A stretch of 47,140 bases of DNA. Origin: Fibrobacter sp. Lineage in GTDB: Bacteria; Fibrobacterota; Chitinivibrionia; Chitinivibrionales; Chitinispirillaceae. Shown here piece after piece: positions 17,366 through 25,743 of the stretch. Below the pieces are notes generated by a model. The model had not been told where the DNA came from and made no database searches. It worked only from the letters and a program-made list of their open reading frames with translations. The stretch is from positions 1 through 47,140 of the forward strand of contig JAAYPC010000080.1 in NCBI GenBank assembly GCA_012519985.1. Reading direction: 5' to 3'. The position numbers and the translations under genes are program-made. Position 1 is the stretch's first letter. Each line of letters begins with the position of its first letter.

Positions 17366-18312
17366 TTTGTACCCAGATATTTGAAATGATCAATATGGGT
17401 ATAGTGGTTCTGGATAAAGAATTAATGGTAACTAAATGGAATCGCTGGATGGAGACTCACAGCGAAATAAGAGCGGAACAGATTATTGGACATTCCATAT
17501 TTGAATTCTATCCGCAACTGAAAACCAAATGGTTTAACCGTTCCTGCAAATCGGTTCTGAAATTTGGCAATTTCTCCTTCTTCTCTCAGAAGCTTCATAA
17601 ATACGTTTTTCCTTTTAAATCAGTTTATTCTGCTTGCACAAATTTTGATACTATGCAACAGAGTGTTACAATGGGGCCTTTAAGGGATGAAAGTAAGCAG
17701 ATTCAATACTTGTACATTATGGTACAAGATGTCACAGAGGTAGCTGCTTACGAACAGAAATTATTGGAAATGAACATCAGGGATCCATTAACCGGGGTGT
17801 TAAACCGTCGCTTCATGTTCTGTCGTCTTAAAGAAGAGATTGAGCGGTTCAAACGCTATGGACGATCTTTTTCGGTGATTATTCAGGATATCGATTTTTT
17901 TAAAAGCATCAATGATACTTATGGGCATATCTGTGGAGATTTTGTTCTGAAGAAATTCGCTCAACTGAATATGGAAAGATTACGCAGTATAGATCTGTAT
18001 ACCCGGTATGGTGGAGAGGAGTTCTGCTGTATACTTCCGGAAACCGATCTGCAGTCTGCACAAAAGCTGGCAGAAAACCTTCGGCGCATAATCGAAGAGT
18101 ATGTTTTTGTTTTTGAGACATCAGAACTGAGGATTTCTATGAGCCAGGGGGTAGCAGAAGTGACACCCGATATGACCACTGCGGAGGAACTGCTTAAATG
18201 TGCAGATGAATGTTTATACCAGGCAAAGAAAAACGGACGCAATAAGATAGTAGCCAAAAGCTGTCAACGCGAAAAGTTGTTGCCCGGGCAGCAAAACCGT
18301 GGTAAGATATAA
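17362..18312 (+). CDS. PAS-GGDEF diguanylate cyclase
   Basis: This 316-residue protein has an N-terminal PAS domain (about residues 5-130, opening FEMINMGIVVLDKELMV) and a C-terminal GGDEF domain (about 145-300, starting DPLTGVLNRR). The active-site loop is GGEEF at 217-221. The inhibitory I-site RxxD (RSID, 208-211) lies the canonical five residues upstream, so an active cyclase with c-di-GMP feedback is expected. No transmembrane segment is seen, so it is cytosolic. As the last gene of a receiver-CheC-cyclase operon, I infer that the phosphorylation module and c-di-GMP output serve one pathway. Confidence 0.93.
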   Translation: MICTQIFEMINMGIVVLDKELMVTKWNRWMETHSEIRAEQIIGHSIFEFYPQLKTKWFNRSCKSVLKFGNFSFFSQKLHKYVFPFKSVYSACTNFDTMQQSVTMGPLRDESKQIQYLYIMVQDVTEVAAYEQKLLEMNIRDPLTGVLNRRFMFCRLKEEIERFKRYGRSFSVIIQDIDFFKSINDTYGHICGDFVLKKFAQLNMERLRSIDLYTRYGGEEFCCILPETDLQSAQKLAENLRRIIEEYVFVFETSELRISMSQGVAEVTPDMTTAEELLKCADECLYQAKKNGRNKIVAKSCQREKLLPGQQNRGKI

Positions 18313-18359
18313 AGAGTAGCCAATACCTGATTCAATGTAACCTGGACCGGGAGGGGAAA

Positions 18360-19022
18360 TTGAATATCAGGATTAAATCATTTGTGACGCTGTGCCTTCC
18401 ATTATTAATGCTCTTAAACTCATGTAAAACGGTTAAAAAGCCCGTTTTAAACGATGTTGATCGGAAGGTGGTCATTGGCAGAGCGGTTCATTCGGATTCT
18501 ACCGAGGCGGCTGATGCGCTGGTTTCTCTTTTTGATGTGCGCATCATTAATGATAACGATTCCATCTTTAAAACCTATTCAACCAATACCACCAGAAACG
18601 GTTATTTTATTCTTCAGGGCGTTCCTGACGGGCAGTATCTGCTTTATATCTATGACATATCCAGAGGTAAATGCAATCTTTCCCGTGTTAAGAAGATGCA
18701 GACCTCATTGCAGATTGGGGGAGCGGTAGTGCTTAAGCCTCTGGTTACTCTCAGAGGAAGGGTGATAAGAGCAGGAAATGCCGATCCGATTAAGATTATC
18801 ATCCCTGGCTTTGGGGCAACCACAAAACCGGATATGTATGGATGGTATGTTTTGTCGGATGTGCCCGCGGGTAATTATGAGCTTGCTTTTGTAAGCGGAA
18901 AATCGATCGATTATTTACACCTTGATATAACTGATAATATGGCGGACACTGTCTATATCAAAGATTTTCATCTTGGATATCAGACCGGAACGGTCTCTTC
19001 AAACTACCGATTTAATCAATAG
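18360..19022 (+). CDS. Lipoprotein with carboxypeptidase-regulatory-like repeats
   Basis: This 220-residue predicted lipoprotein has a short positive N-terminus, a hydrophobic stretch and the lipobox LLNSC at residues 18-22. The mature part has two beta-sandwich units (about 36-100 and 115-195), each with the pattern GYFILQGVPDGQYLLYI / GWYVLSDVPAGNYELAF. That is the signature of carboxypeptidase-regulatory-like or SpaA/Cna-B type domains. The start codon is TTG at 18360, directly after GGGAGGGG. It lies 48 bp behind the GGDEF gene and may share its transcript. Role unknown; probably structural or binding in the envelope. Confidence 0.82.
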   Translation: MNIRIKSFVTLCLPLLMLLNSCKTVKKPVLNDVDRKVVIGRAVHSDSTEAADALVSLFDVRIINDNDSIFKTYSTNTTRNGYFILQGVPDGQYLLYIYDISRGKCNLSRVKKMQTSLQIGGAVVLKPLVTLRGRVIRAGNADPIKIIIPGFGATTKPDMYGWYVLSDVPAGNYELAFVSGKSIDYLHLDITDNMADTVYIKDFHLGYQTGTVSSNYRFNQ

Positions 19023-19033
19023 CAGAATGGTTT

Positions 19034-19088
19034 ATCCAATCCCCCTTAATCCTCCCGTAAAAAGGGGGCTCTTACAGCGGGGGGGCTA
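19034..19088. repeat. C/G-run hairpin, possible divergent copy of the dispersed palindromic repeat
   Basis: CCCCCTT near 19036 can pair with AAGGGGG near 19062, followed by GGCTCTTACAGCGGGGGGG. The layout resembles the copies near 13.8 and 38.7 kb. It may also serve as transcription stop for the lipoprotein gene, although no T-run follows. Confidence 0.5.
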
Positions 19089-19227
19089 TCAATCCTGAGG
19101 CTGCAAATCTGTTGCATTTATCCCCTTTGACTTCATATTAATTGTTGATTGACAGGGCTGCTTCTATACGCTTATCGGGCTGGATTGAATCTTGCTTTCG
19201 AATATGCGGAAAAGAGGAGCTTTATTG

Positions 19228-20898
19228 ATGCTGGTGATTCTGGCTGCTTTGCCCATATTGGTTGTTGGTGTATTAATGATGGTGCTGATGTGGCCATCCA
19301 GCAAGGCGATGCCAGTAGGGTGGGCAGTGGCAGCGATAGTGGCCATAATTGCCTGGGATATGCCTCTATCCTGGATTGCGGCTGCTTCTATCGCAGGTAT
19401 TATTAATGCTATAGACATTCTGATTATCGTTTTTGGTGCCTTACTGATTTTGCAGCTTTTACGCAGGAGTGGTGGTATTGCTCAGATTTCAGACTCCATG
19501 GCCAGTCTCAGTTCTGATAAGCGGATTCAGGTTTTGGTAATTGCCTGGTTTATGGGGGGATTTCTAGAGAGTGCGGCAGGATTTGGAACACCTGCAGCTA
19601 TAGGGGCACCATTGCTTGTGGGAATGGGTTTTCCACCATTTATTGCTGCAGTCATAACTCTTTTAGCTTCGGGGCCATCAACCATTTTTGGTGCAGTAGG
19701 GGTTCCTATATGGGGTGGTTTTGAGACGGTTCGAGAGCTGGCTTCATGGCCGGTAAACAAGAATGGAAGCAGTTTAAATTTCAATGATTTTCTATCTGAT
19801 GTAGGAGCAATAGCCGGGATGCTCAGCTTGTTGGTGGGTACTTTTTTGCCAGTGGTTACCATACCGCTTATGACCAGAATCAGTACCGGATCTTTTAAAA
19901 GTGGTCTTAAGATGTGGCCGGTAGCCTTGTTGGCGGGAGTCCTTTTTACTTTTCCACAGATGATAATCGCAGTTTTTGTTGGCCCGGAGCTTCCATCTCT
20001 GGTGGGTTCTCTTTTTGGACTGGTGGCTTTTGTGCTGTTATTAAAATGGAAACTGCTTCCTTCGTTTGGAAGTTGGGATTTTCCGCCTCATAATCGCTGG
20101 CCTGGGCACTGGGAGGGAATAGTCAAGGCAGGAGAGCACATAACCACCAGTGTTGAAAGGCCCATTGGAACATTCAGGGCATGGCTTCCATATATGCTGG
20201 TAGGAATCTTGCTGCTTCTTAGCAGACTTCCGGTATTTGGGATCAATCCACTGTTACAGCTTTGGTCAATAGGATGGGACAATATTTTAGGGACCACAAT
20301 AAGCAGGGACATAGAACCGCTCTATAATCCTGGGATATTTCCATTTTTACTGGTTGCTCTTTTTGTCCCATATCTTCATGGATTGAACTGGAAAGCTGCA
20401 TCCAGGGCCTGGTTGGATGTAGTTCACATGATTATTCCTGCTGCTATTGCCTTGGTGTTTGCGTTGGGAATGGTTTACGTGATGATGAACTCGGCAGAGG
20501 CGTCTTCTAAGGATTCGATGCTAATTGTGCTTGCCAGGGCTGCGGCTGCACTAGGTGGCAGGATATGGTATCTGATGGCTCCATTGGTTGGGATTTTAGG
20601 GGCTTTTGTATCCGGGAGTGCTACTGTATCCAATATCATGTTTGGGCCCTTTCAGTATGGAATTGCTCAGAGTGCGTCTTTGCCGGTTACTCCGGTACTT
20701 TCATTACAAACGATAGGCAGTGCCGCCGGCAATATGATCTGCATACACAATGTGGTGGCTGTGCTTACAACTGTAGGGCTTGTGGGAAAAGAAGGTTTAC
20801 TGATCAGACAGAATCTGCCGGTATGTTTGCTCTACGGGTTAGTAAGTGGAATAGTGGCCTGGATTGTAAGCAGCTTATTTTTCCCTGGTGTCTTTTAG
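19228..20898 (+). CDS. lctP: L-lactate permease family transporter
   Basis: This 556-residue inner-membrane protein of the LctP family takes up lactate (or glycolate) with protons. It has a dozen or more hydrophobic helices and the conserved block GGFLESAAGFGTPAAIGAPL around residues 110-130, plus GPSTIFGAVGVPIWGG and the C-terminal FVSGSATVSNIMFGPFQ. The start at 19228 was chosen because GAGGAG (19214-19219) is 8 bp upstream and the protein then begins MLVILAALPILVVGV. An upstream TTG at 19192 has no ribosome site. No lactate dehydrogenase gene is adjacent. Its 3' end overlaps the convergent yhbY gene by 24 bp. Confidence 0.93.
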   Translation: MLVILAALPILVVGVLMMVLMWPSSKAMPVGWAVAAIVAIIAWDMPLSWIAAASIAGIINAIDILIIVFGALLILQLLRRSGGIAQISDSMASLSSDKRIQVLVIAWFMGGFLESAAGFGTPAAIGAPLLVGMGFPPFIAAVITLLASGPSTIFGAVGVPIWGGFETVRELASWPVNKNGSSLNFNDFLSDVGAIAGMLSLLVGTFLPVVTIPLMTRISTGSFKSGLKMWPVALLAGVLFTFPQMIIAVFVGPELPSLVGSLFGLVAFVLLLKWKLLPSFGSWDFPPHNRWPGHWEGIVKAGEHITTSVERPIGTFRAWLPYMLVGILLLLSRLPVFGINPLLQLWSIGWDNILGTTISRDIEPLYNPGIFPFLLVALFVPYLHGLNWKAASRAWLDVVHMIIPAAIALVFALGMVYVMMNSAEASSKDSMLIVLARAAAALGGRIWYLMAPLVGILGAFVSGSATVSNIMFGPFQYGIAQSASLPVTPVLSLQTIGSAAGNMICIHNVVAVLTTVGLVGKEGLLIRQNLPVCLLYGLVSGIVAWIVSSLFFPGVF

Positions 20899-21201
20899 CT
20901 CAGGAGTATCGGGGAGCTGGATTTTAGGTTTTTTCTTATTTCTGCGAAATAGAAGAATTTTTCTCCCCAAGGTCTGGACTACCTCTGCATTCACCGCAGA
21001 AGCAAGTAATTGAGGCGCTATTTTGCGGTCAAGATCCGCAGTTTCCAGAACGTTTATTTTTATCAGTTCATGGTCATCCAGTGCTTTTGAGATGCTGGAC
21101 AAAACCGATTCACTCAGACCATCTTTTCCCACCTGAATAACGGGTTTCAGAGAGTGGCCCAAACCTTTAAGGAACTGACGTTGTTTTGCTATTAGTTTCA
21201 T
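20875..21201 (-). CDS. yhbY: YhbY-type CRM-domain RNA-binding protein
   Basis: This 108-residue protein with a single CRM domain fits the YhbY family, which associates with the pre-50S ribosomal subunit. Key features are the KQRQFLKGLGHSLKPVIQVGK opening, the LDDHELIKINVLE strand, and TLGRKILLFRRNKK ending in a basic tail. The basic loop for RNA binding is intact. It is convergent with, and overlaps, the lactate permease gene. No terminator separates them, so antisense read-through is possible. Confidence 0.92.
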   Translation of the reverse strand: MKLIAKQRQFLKGLGHSLKPVIQVGKDGLSESVLSSISKALDDHELIKINVLETADLDRKIAPQLLASAVNAEVVQTLGRKILLFRRNKKKPKIQLPDTPELKDTREK

Positions 21202-21521
21202 ATTTTATCTCGCAGGGATAATTAATAAGAAAAAGTTTCCCGGAAAAATAATTTCAAGGCCGAAATATGCAAGCAAAAGAGTTATTTTTCTCTTCCTTTG
21301 GGAAACCGGAAATAAACCACAGGGGGTTAGTTGGATTCTCAAATTATTATTTTATTTGGGAATGCGAATCGGAAAACGGATTGGTATTTCTTTTATAAAA
21401 AGTCAGCATTTAACACTGCCATTAAAAGAGCGACTTCATTGAACCATTATTTCCGACCATTTTTAATTTGCACAATAGCTGTTCACGAAACCAATAAATA
21501 AATTACCGGGAAAGAGGGAGT
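21202..21521. other. Divergent intergenic region between yhbY and uppP
   Basis: About 320 bp holding the 5' regions of both genes. No hairpin or recognised operator was seen. The GAGGGAG ribosome site of uppP ends the region. Confidence 0.4.
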
Positions 21522-22340
21522 ATGGATTCTTTATGGAAATCGATTATTCTGGGAATAATTGAGGGTATTACAGAGTTTTTGCCAATAAGCAGCACGGGAC
21601 ATTTGATTCTGGCTAATGAGTTTATCAAATTAGACAAGGAGTTTGCTGCAGTTTTCGATGTAGTTATTCAACTGGGAGCCATATTATCGGTAATAGTTTA
21701 TTTCTGGGATCGGCTTTTCCCCTTCAGTCCTCAGAAAAGCAGGGAGCAGCGCAATGATACCTGGCAGTTGTGGTTTAAGACCGTTGCAGGGGTGTTTCCA
21801 GCGGTTGTGATTGGGTTTTTATTTGCGGATAAAATAGAAGAGCTGCTTTTTAATTCTTATGTGGTTTCTGCAGCATTGATTGTTGGTGGAATAATTCTTT
21901 TAATGATTGAAAGGTCTGGAAAAACAGCCAAAATCGAAAGTATAAAATCTTTGAAATATTCAACAGCAATAGCGATAGGCTTTATTCAGTGTCTTGCGAT
22001 GATACCTGGGACATCCCGTTCAGCAGCGACTATTCTGGGAGCCATGGCTTTGGGAGCATCCAGAGCGGTAGCAGCGGAATTTTCATTTTTTCTGGCAATT
22101 CCCACCATGGTTGGAGCTTCAGGGTATTCTCTTATGAAATCGGGGTTTGATCTGACTTTACAGCAATGGCAGATACTTGGGGTGGGGTTTGTTGTTTCGT
22201 TTTTAGTTGCCTGGGGGGTTATTGCTGTGTTTATGAATTATATCCGTCGCAATGATTTCAAGCCATTTGCTTATTACAGGATAATTTTAGGGCTTCTTGT
22301 TTTTGCTTACTTCTTTTTTACCGGGACGAAGCCTTATTGA
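21522..22340 (+). CDS. uppP: Undecaprenyl-diphosphatase UppP (BacA family)
   Basis: UppP recycles the lipid carrier of peptidoglycan synthesis by removing a phosphate from undecaprenyl diphosphate at the outer face of the inner membrane. The 272-residue protein has about eight hydrophobic helices and both family motifs: GIIEGITEFLPISSTGHL near residues 10-27 with the catalytic Glu/His, and PGTSRSAATI near 165. It gives bacitracin resistance when overproduced in other species. The window also holds uppS, which makes the same carrier. The ribosome site is GAGGGAG. Confidence 0.96.
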   Translation: MDSLWKSIILGIIEGITEFLPISSTGHLILANEFIKLDKEFAAVFDVVIQLGAILSVIVYFWDRLFPFSPQKSREQRNDTWQLWFKTVAGVFPAVVIGFLFADKIEELLFNSYVVSAALIVGGIILLMIERSGKTAKIESIKSLKYSTAIAIGFIQCLAMIPGTSRSAATILGAMALGASRAVAAEFSFFLAIPTMVGASGYSLMKSGFDLTLQQWQILGVGFVVSFLVAWGVIAVFMNYIRRNDFKPFAYYRIILGLLVFAYFFFTGTKPY

Positions 22341-22407
22341 TCATTAAGGTATCTGATTTGCACCGACGTTTAATAAATATTGATATTGTTGGGGCAAAGG
22401 AGGTGCT

Positions 22408-22785
22408 ATGGGATTGCAGAGAGGGAATCCGGTAAACTGGTTTGAAATTCCGGTTGTCGATATAGTCAGGGCCAGGGATTTTTATGAGTATGTTTTGGAG
22501 TGTCAGCTTTCTTTTCAGGAGCGTAAATGGATGAAGCTGGCAGAGTTTCCAATGGAAGATGGTCCGGGGGCTTCCGGGGCGCTGGTTCAGGCTATCGGTT
22601 ATACTCCCCATCATTCGGGGACTTTGGTTTATTTCACAGTGGATAACATAGAAGAGACACTGGCACGGGTTGAACAGAAGGGTGGGAAGGTTCTTATTCC
22701 TAAGACGGACATTGGGGAGCATGGTTACATAGCTCATTTTGAGGACAGTGAAGGGAACCAGGTTGCTCTTCACTCTATGCAATAG
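22408..22785 (+). CDS. VOC (glyoxalase/bleomycin resistance) superfamily protein
   Basis: This 125-residue protein has the paired beta-alpha-beta-beta-beta modules of the VOC fold: NWFEIPVVDIVRARDFYEYVL at the start, and the second half with VYFTVDNIEETLARVEQKGG then HFEDSEGNQVALHS. A metal-ligand Glu in the first strand (WFEIPV) is present. Substrate unknown. A strong AAAGGAGGTGCT ribosome site precedes the ATG. It overlaps the convergent pseudouridine synthase gene by 11 bp. Its 3' end is duplicated as a remnant at 24522-24628. Confidence 0.88.
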   Translation: MGLQRGNPVNWFEIPVVDIVRARDFYEYVLECQLSFQERKWMKLAEFPMEDGPGASGALVQAIGYTPHHSGTLVYFTVDNIEETLARVEQKGGKVLIPKTDIGEHGYIAHFEDSEGNQVALHSMQ

Positions 22786-23479
22786 AGGAATTCTGACAGG
22801 GAAAGGGGAGGGTTACGTATTCTCCCTCTTTGAGGTTATTCAGAATGTAGATTCCAAAGCGGCTTCGGTGGAGTGAAGTGACTTTATAACCACACACTGA
22901 GAACATCCGTTTAATCTGATGGTATCGTCCTTCATGGATAGTGACAGTAGCATTGAATTGATCCTTTATTTGCAGATCAGCGGGCAGGCAGGGTTTCTGA
23001 TCACCGGGAAGACAGAGTTTCCCAGAGGAAAAGAGTTCCTTTAGTTTTTCGGTTAATTCCTTATCAACCGTTACTTCGTATACTTTATCTATCTTCCTTT
23101 TGGGAGAGGAGAGCTGGTGATTGAGTGCAGTGTTATCGGTAATCAGTAGTACTCCTGTGGTATCTTTATCCAATCGTCCTATAGAGGATGGAACCGGATT
23201 ACGTTTCATCCATTGTTCTGGCAGCAGATCATAGACCAGTTTTCCTTCAGATGGGTCGTGTGAGCAGACATAGCCTGCAGGTTTATTCATTATAATAAAA
23301 AGCCCATCCGGGTGATCCGTTTTTTGTCCATCTATAAGCAGAAAATGTGGGTCAGCTTTTTGGGAGCCATATTTAATGCGCACGTTATTGAAGGTTACCA
23401 GGTGAGAATGCAGGAAATCTTCTGCCTGTATGCGGGAGCAATAACCGAGATTACTTAGGATTTTATCGACTCTGTCCAT
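22775..23479 (-). CDS. RsuA/RluB/RluE-family rRNA pseudouridine synthase
   Basis: This 234-residue enzyme isomerises a uridine in rRNA. It has an N-terminal S4 RNA-binding domain (MDRVDKILSNLGYCSRIQAEDFL) and a catalytic domain with IIMNKPAGYVCS, the catalytic Asp in GRLDKDTTGVLLITD, and HEGRYHQIKRMF. Length and layout fit RsuA (16S U516) best, but RluB/RluE cannot be excluded. The ATG at 23479 matches family N-termini; an in-frame ATG at 23497 would add six residues, and neither has a good ribosome site. The gene's first codons recur as a remnant at 24655-24684. Confidence 0.9.
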   Translation of the reverse strand: MDRVDKILSNLGYCSRIQAEDFLHSHLVTFNNVRIKYGSQKADPHFLLIDGQKTDHPDGLFIIMNKPAGYVCSHDPSEGKLVYDLLPEQWMKRNPVPSSIGRLDKDTTGVLLITDNTALNHQLSSPKRKIDKVYEVTVDKELTEKLKELFSSGKLCLPGDQKPCLPADLQIKDQFNATVTIHEGRYHQIKRMFSVCGYKVTSLHRSRFGIYILNNLKEGEYVTLPFPCQNSSIA

Positions 23480-23597
23480 GACTCGATAAAGATACATTAA
23501 AATCGGATATAGCTGTATTGTTTATGGTTCACAAGGCCGATTTGATTGGGGTGGAGAAAAATGAATTTTGAAATAAATAAAGTTGAGGGGGGAAAAT

Positions 23598-23621
23598 GGT
23601 GCTGTATCTGGGGACAGCACC
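23598..23621 (-). terminator. Hairpin after the first outer-membrane gene
   Basis: GGTGCTGT (23598-23605) pairs perfectly with ACAGCACC (23614-23621). It lies between the convergently placed 3' end of the outer-membrane gene and the rsuA promoter side. The T-tract is weak in either direction, so terminator function is only probable. Confidence 0.55.
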
Positions 23622-23632
23622 AATGTAAAAAA

Positions 23633-24304
23633 TTAGAATTCAAACATATAGCCTAGCATGAATGAAAGAGCCATGTTCTTTTCTTTATTTATGGATACTC
23701 CCAAAGCATCGGCGACTTCTTCTACTTCATCGGGAATATCTTGGAGACCAGTGAGGCCGAGTGTATATCTGACATCCAGAATGATTCTGCCGATACCGGC
23801 CTTAAAGCCCAGGCCAGCACCCATGGCAATACCAAAATCCACCGATTTCAATGCTTCTTCTTTTTCATCAATGATAGAACTGGGGACATCTTCTTTACCC
23901 CTGTACTCTGCTTTTATATCAAAACCAGTTTTGAAGGCAATAGCCGGTCCAGCGTAGAATTGGGGCACAACAATATCACTGGCAGGAATAAGAACCTGGA
24001 ATAAAACTGGAATTTCCAGATATCTTAAGCTTGTTCGTGTTGTGACATCATCTTTTTTAAGCTTAATTCCTTTACTAGAAAACAGAACTTCAGGTTGAAT
24101 GGCAAAGACGTTTGCCAATTTCAATTGTAGCCCTGCTCCAATTACAGGGCCGGGAAGCAGGCCCTTATCTTCCTGGTAATCTACTCCATAAGTACTGGAA
24201 AGGTTTAAACCACCTTTTACTCCCAATCCAAGATCCAGAGCAGATGCTGATGACCATAAACCAATAACTGCGGTCAACACTGCACAAAGAGAACGTAACT
24301 ACAT
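23633..24304 (-). pseudogene. PorT-like outer-membrane beta-barrel gene with TAG at codon 2
   Basis: The original reading frame starts at ATG 24304-24302 behind a consensus AAGGAGTT, but codon 2 (24301-24299) is TAG. The sister gene has AAG (Lys) there. The rest is open for about 220 codons and encodes a small barrel of the outer-membrane beta-barrel (PorT/OmpW-like) type: LDLGLGVKGGLNLS, FAIQPEVLFSSKGI, SLRYLEIPVLFQV, and a terminal LSFMLGYMFEF ending in Phe. The only later starts (GTG 24280) would leave a truncated signal peptide without its basic end. Either the gene is dead or translation re-initiates poorly. Promoter and ribosome site look intact. Confidence 0.75.
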
Positions 24305-24380
24305 AATAACTCCTTGAAATGTTTGAATAAATAAAGGGAAAAGCACAAAAAAAAGGATAATGCTTAAGTAAAACGTTGAT

Positions 24381-24409
24381 AGTATACTTAAAATAATTTA
24401 AGATAACAA
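24381..24409 (-). promoter_or_regulatory. Sigma70-like promoter of the first outer-membrane gene
   Basis: On the minus strand, TTGTTA (24409-24404) and TATACT (24386-24381) are separated by 17 bp, and the start codon lies 77 bp downstream. The equivalent position in the duplicated unit keeps the same layout. Confidence 0.7.
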
Positions 24410-24521
24410 ATAAAATAAAAATATTCAAATAACAATTGACAGATGCTTGGGGTTTTCACAAGTGACATTATCTGGTCAAAAAGGTAATCACAAAAGTAAT
24501 GTACCATAGCGTGTTTACTTG

Positions 24522-24628
24522 AAAGGGTGGGAAGCTACTTATTCAAAACGGACATTGGGGAGCATGGTTATATAACTCATTCTGAAGACAGTGAAGGGAA
24601 TCAGGAAGCTCTTCACTATATGCAATAG
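24522..24628 (+). pseudogene. Remnant of the VOC gene 3' end
   Basis: The last 26 codons plus stop (24548-24628) match the VOC gene at 22705-22785 with few changes: TDIGEHGYI, EDSEGNQ, ALH and a final MQ followed by TAG. Homology starts near 24522 (AGGGTGGGAAG) and includes a 2-bp frameshifting deletion just before 24548. The 5' two-thirds of the gene is absent. Confidence 0.9.
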
Positions 24629-24654
24629 AGGGGTTGTGACAAGTGAAGAGTTTT

Positions 24655-24684
24655 ATTGCTTAAGATCTTATCGACATTTTCCAT
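24655..24684 (-). pseudogene. Remnant of the rsuA-like gene 5' end
   Basis: The ATG at 24684 opens MENVDKILSN, matching MDRVDKILSN of the pseudouridine synthase at 23479. Homology then stops and the frame ends after 12 unrelated residues. Upstream sequence (AAAGCTGTATTACGG near 24723) also matches that upstream of the intact gene. About 650 bp of the gene has been lost between this and the VOC remnant. Confidence 0.85.
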
Positions 24685-24811
24685 ATCTTTATATAGGCGC
24701 TGGTGAATATTAATCTGGAATAAAGCTGTATTACGGCTGGTTCTCAAGACTGTCGGTAAGGGCTGATTATTGGAAATGAGTGGGTAAGTGAGAGAAGAGA
24801 AGTACTGCAAC

Positions 24812-24833
24812 TGAGTGCAGTACCTTTTTAAAA
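24812..24833. terminator. Hairpin after the second outer-membrane gene
   Basis: GTACTGCA (24812-24819) pairs perfectly with TGCAGTAC (24826-24833). A five-T run follows on the plus strand only. The position matches the hairpin behind the first copy although the stem sequence differs. Confidence 0.5.
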
Positions 24834-24836
24834 ATT

Positions 24837-25637
24837 TCAGAATTCAAACATATATCCGAGCATAAATGAGAGAGCCATGTTTTTCGAGACCGGATCCACC
24901 TTAGGCTCATCTGCAGTAAAAATATCAGAAAAAATATCTTCTGCTTCTTGAACTTTGGGCTTTTCTGCTATATTAAGCAGTCCAAGATTGAACCGGACAT
25001 CCAGAACGAGTCTACCAGGACCGGCTTTAATACCCAGGCCAGCTCCCATGGCAATACCAAAGTCCACCGATTTCAAACCATCCTTAAGCTCTTTAATTTC
25101 ATCATTGTTAAGATCTTCTTTTTTACCATCAGTCTCTACTTTTCCTGCTACACCAGTCAGGAAGCTAATTGCTGGGCCGGCATAAACCATAGGAACAACA
25201 ACATCGCTGGCAGGGACAAGGATCTGAAATAAAATTGGAATTTCCAGATATCTGTAGCTTATACTGGATGTCACTTTACTGTTACCCAAATCACCGAAAT
25301 CACCGAAATCATCTAAATCATCGAAAATATCATAATCATCTAAATCATCGAAAATGTCGGAATAGTCAGGATCATTATATTTCAAACCTTTGCATGAAAA
25401 TAGTACTTCTGGTTGGATGGCGAAGGCTTTTGCCAGTTTCAACTAAAAAGCAGCTCCAATTGCCATACCCGGGCGCATGCTTATGTTCATCATATCGGCA
25501 AATTCTTTTGGTTCATTACCCCAGGTACGGGAAAGGTTTAAACCACCTTTTACTCCCAATCCAAGATCCAGAGCAGATGCTGATGACCATAAACCAATAA
25601 CTGCGGTCAACGCTACGCAAAGAGAACGGAACTTCAT
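24837..25637 (-). pseudogene. Second PorT-like outer-membrane gene, interrupted by TAG
   Basis: This is a paralogue of the gene at 23633-24304. It starts at ATG 25637 behind AAGGAGTT, with an intact signal peptide (MKFRSLCVALTAVIGLWSSASA). It runs 64 codons to TAG at 25445-25443, and continues in the same frame without shift for 201 more codons to TGA at 24837. At the TAG the sister gene has a Gln codon (CAA). The downstream half carries an insertion of Asp/Phe-rich repeats (DIFDDLDDYDIFDDLDD) absent from the sister. The ending LSFMLGYMFEF is identical. It is read as a pseudogene by a single nonsense change. The open remainder suggests the loss is recent or the stop is sometimes read through. 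Confidence 0.8.
25287..25370 (-). repeat. Short tandem repeats expanding an acidic loop of the second outer-membrane gene
   Basis: A 24-27-bp direct repeat (CATCTAAATCATCGAAAAT, at about 25314 and 25341) and shorter TCACCGAAA repeats encode the Asp-rich loop missing from the sister gene. The pattern fits slipped-strand expansion of a surface-exposed loop. Confidence 0.75.
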
Positions 25638-25714
25638 AATAACTCCTTGAAATGTTTGAATAAATAAAGGTAAAAGCATTAAAAAAATGGGCAATGCTTA
25701 AGGAAAACGTTGAT

Positions 25715-25743
25715 GGTATACATAAAATATTATGGAAGGACAA
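25715..25743 (-). promoter_or_regulatory. Sigma70-like promoter of the second outer-membrane gene
   Basis: On the minus strand, TTGTCC (25743-25738) and TATACC (25720-25715) have 17-bp spacing, at the same distance from the start codon as in the duplicate. Both boxes are one or two bases weaker than in the first copy. Confidence 0.55.

Noticed and set aside
22660-22680. TGGCAC-containing sigma54-like site inside the VOC gene
   Set aside because: No TTGC at the required spacing, and it lies within coding sequence.
24299-25445. General recoding of TAG as a sense codon, suggested by the two amber-interrupted barrel genes
   Set aside because: recA, hisF, lctP, tsf, cdsA, the superoxide dismutase and several other genes end with TAG at the expected family length, so TAG is a normal stop here.
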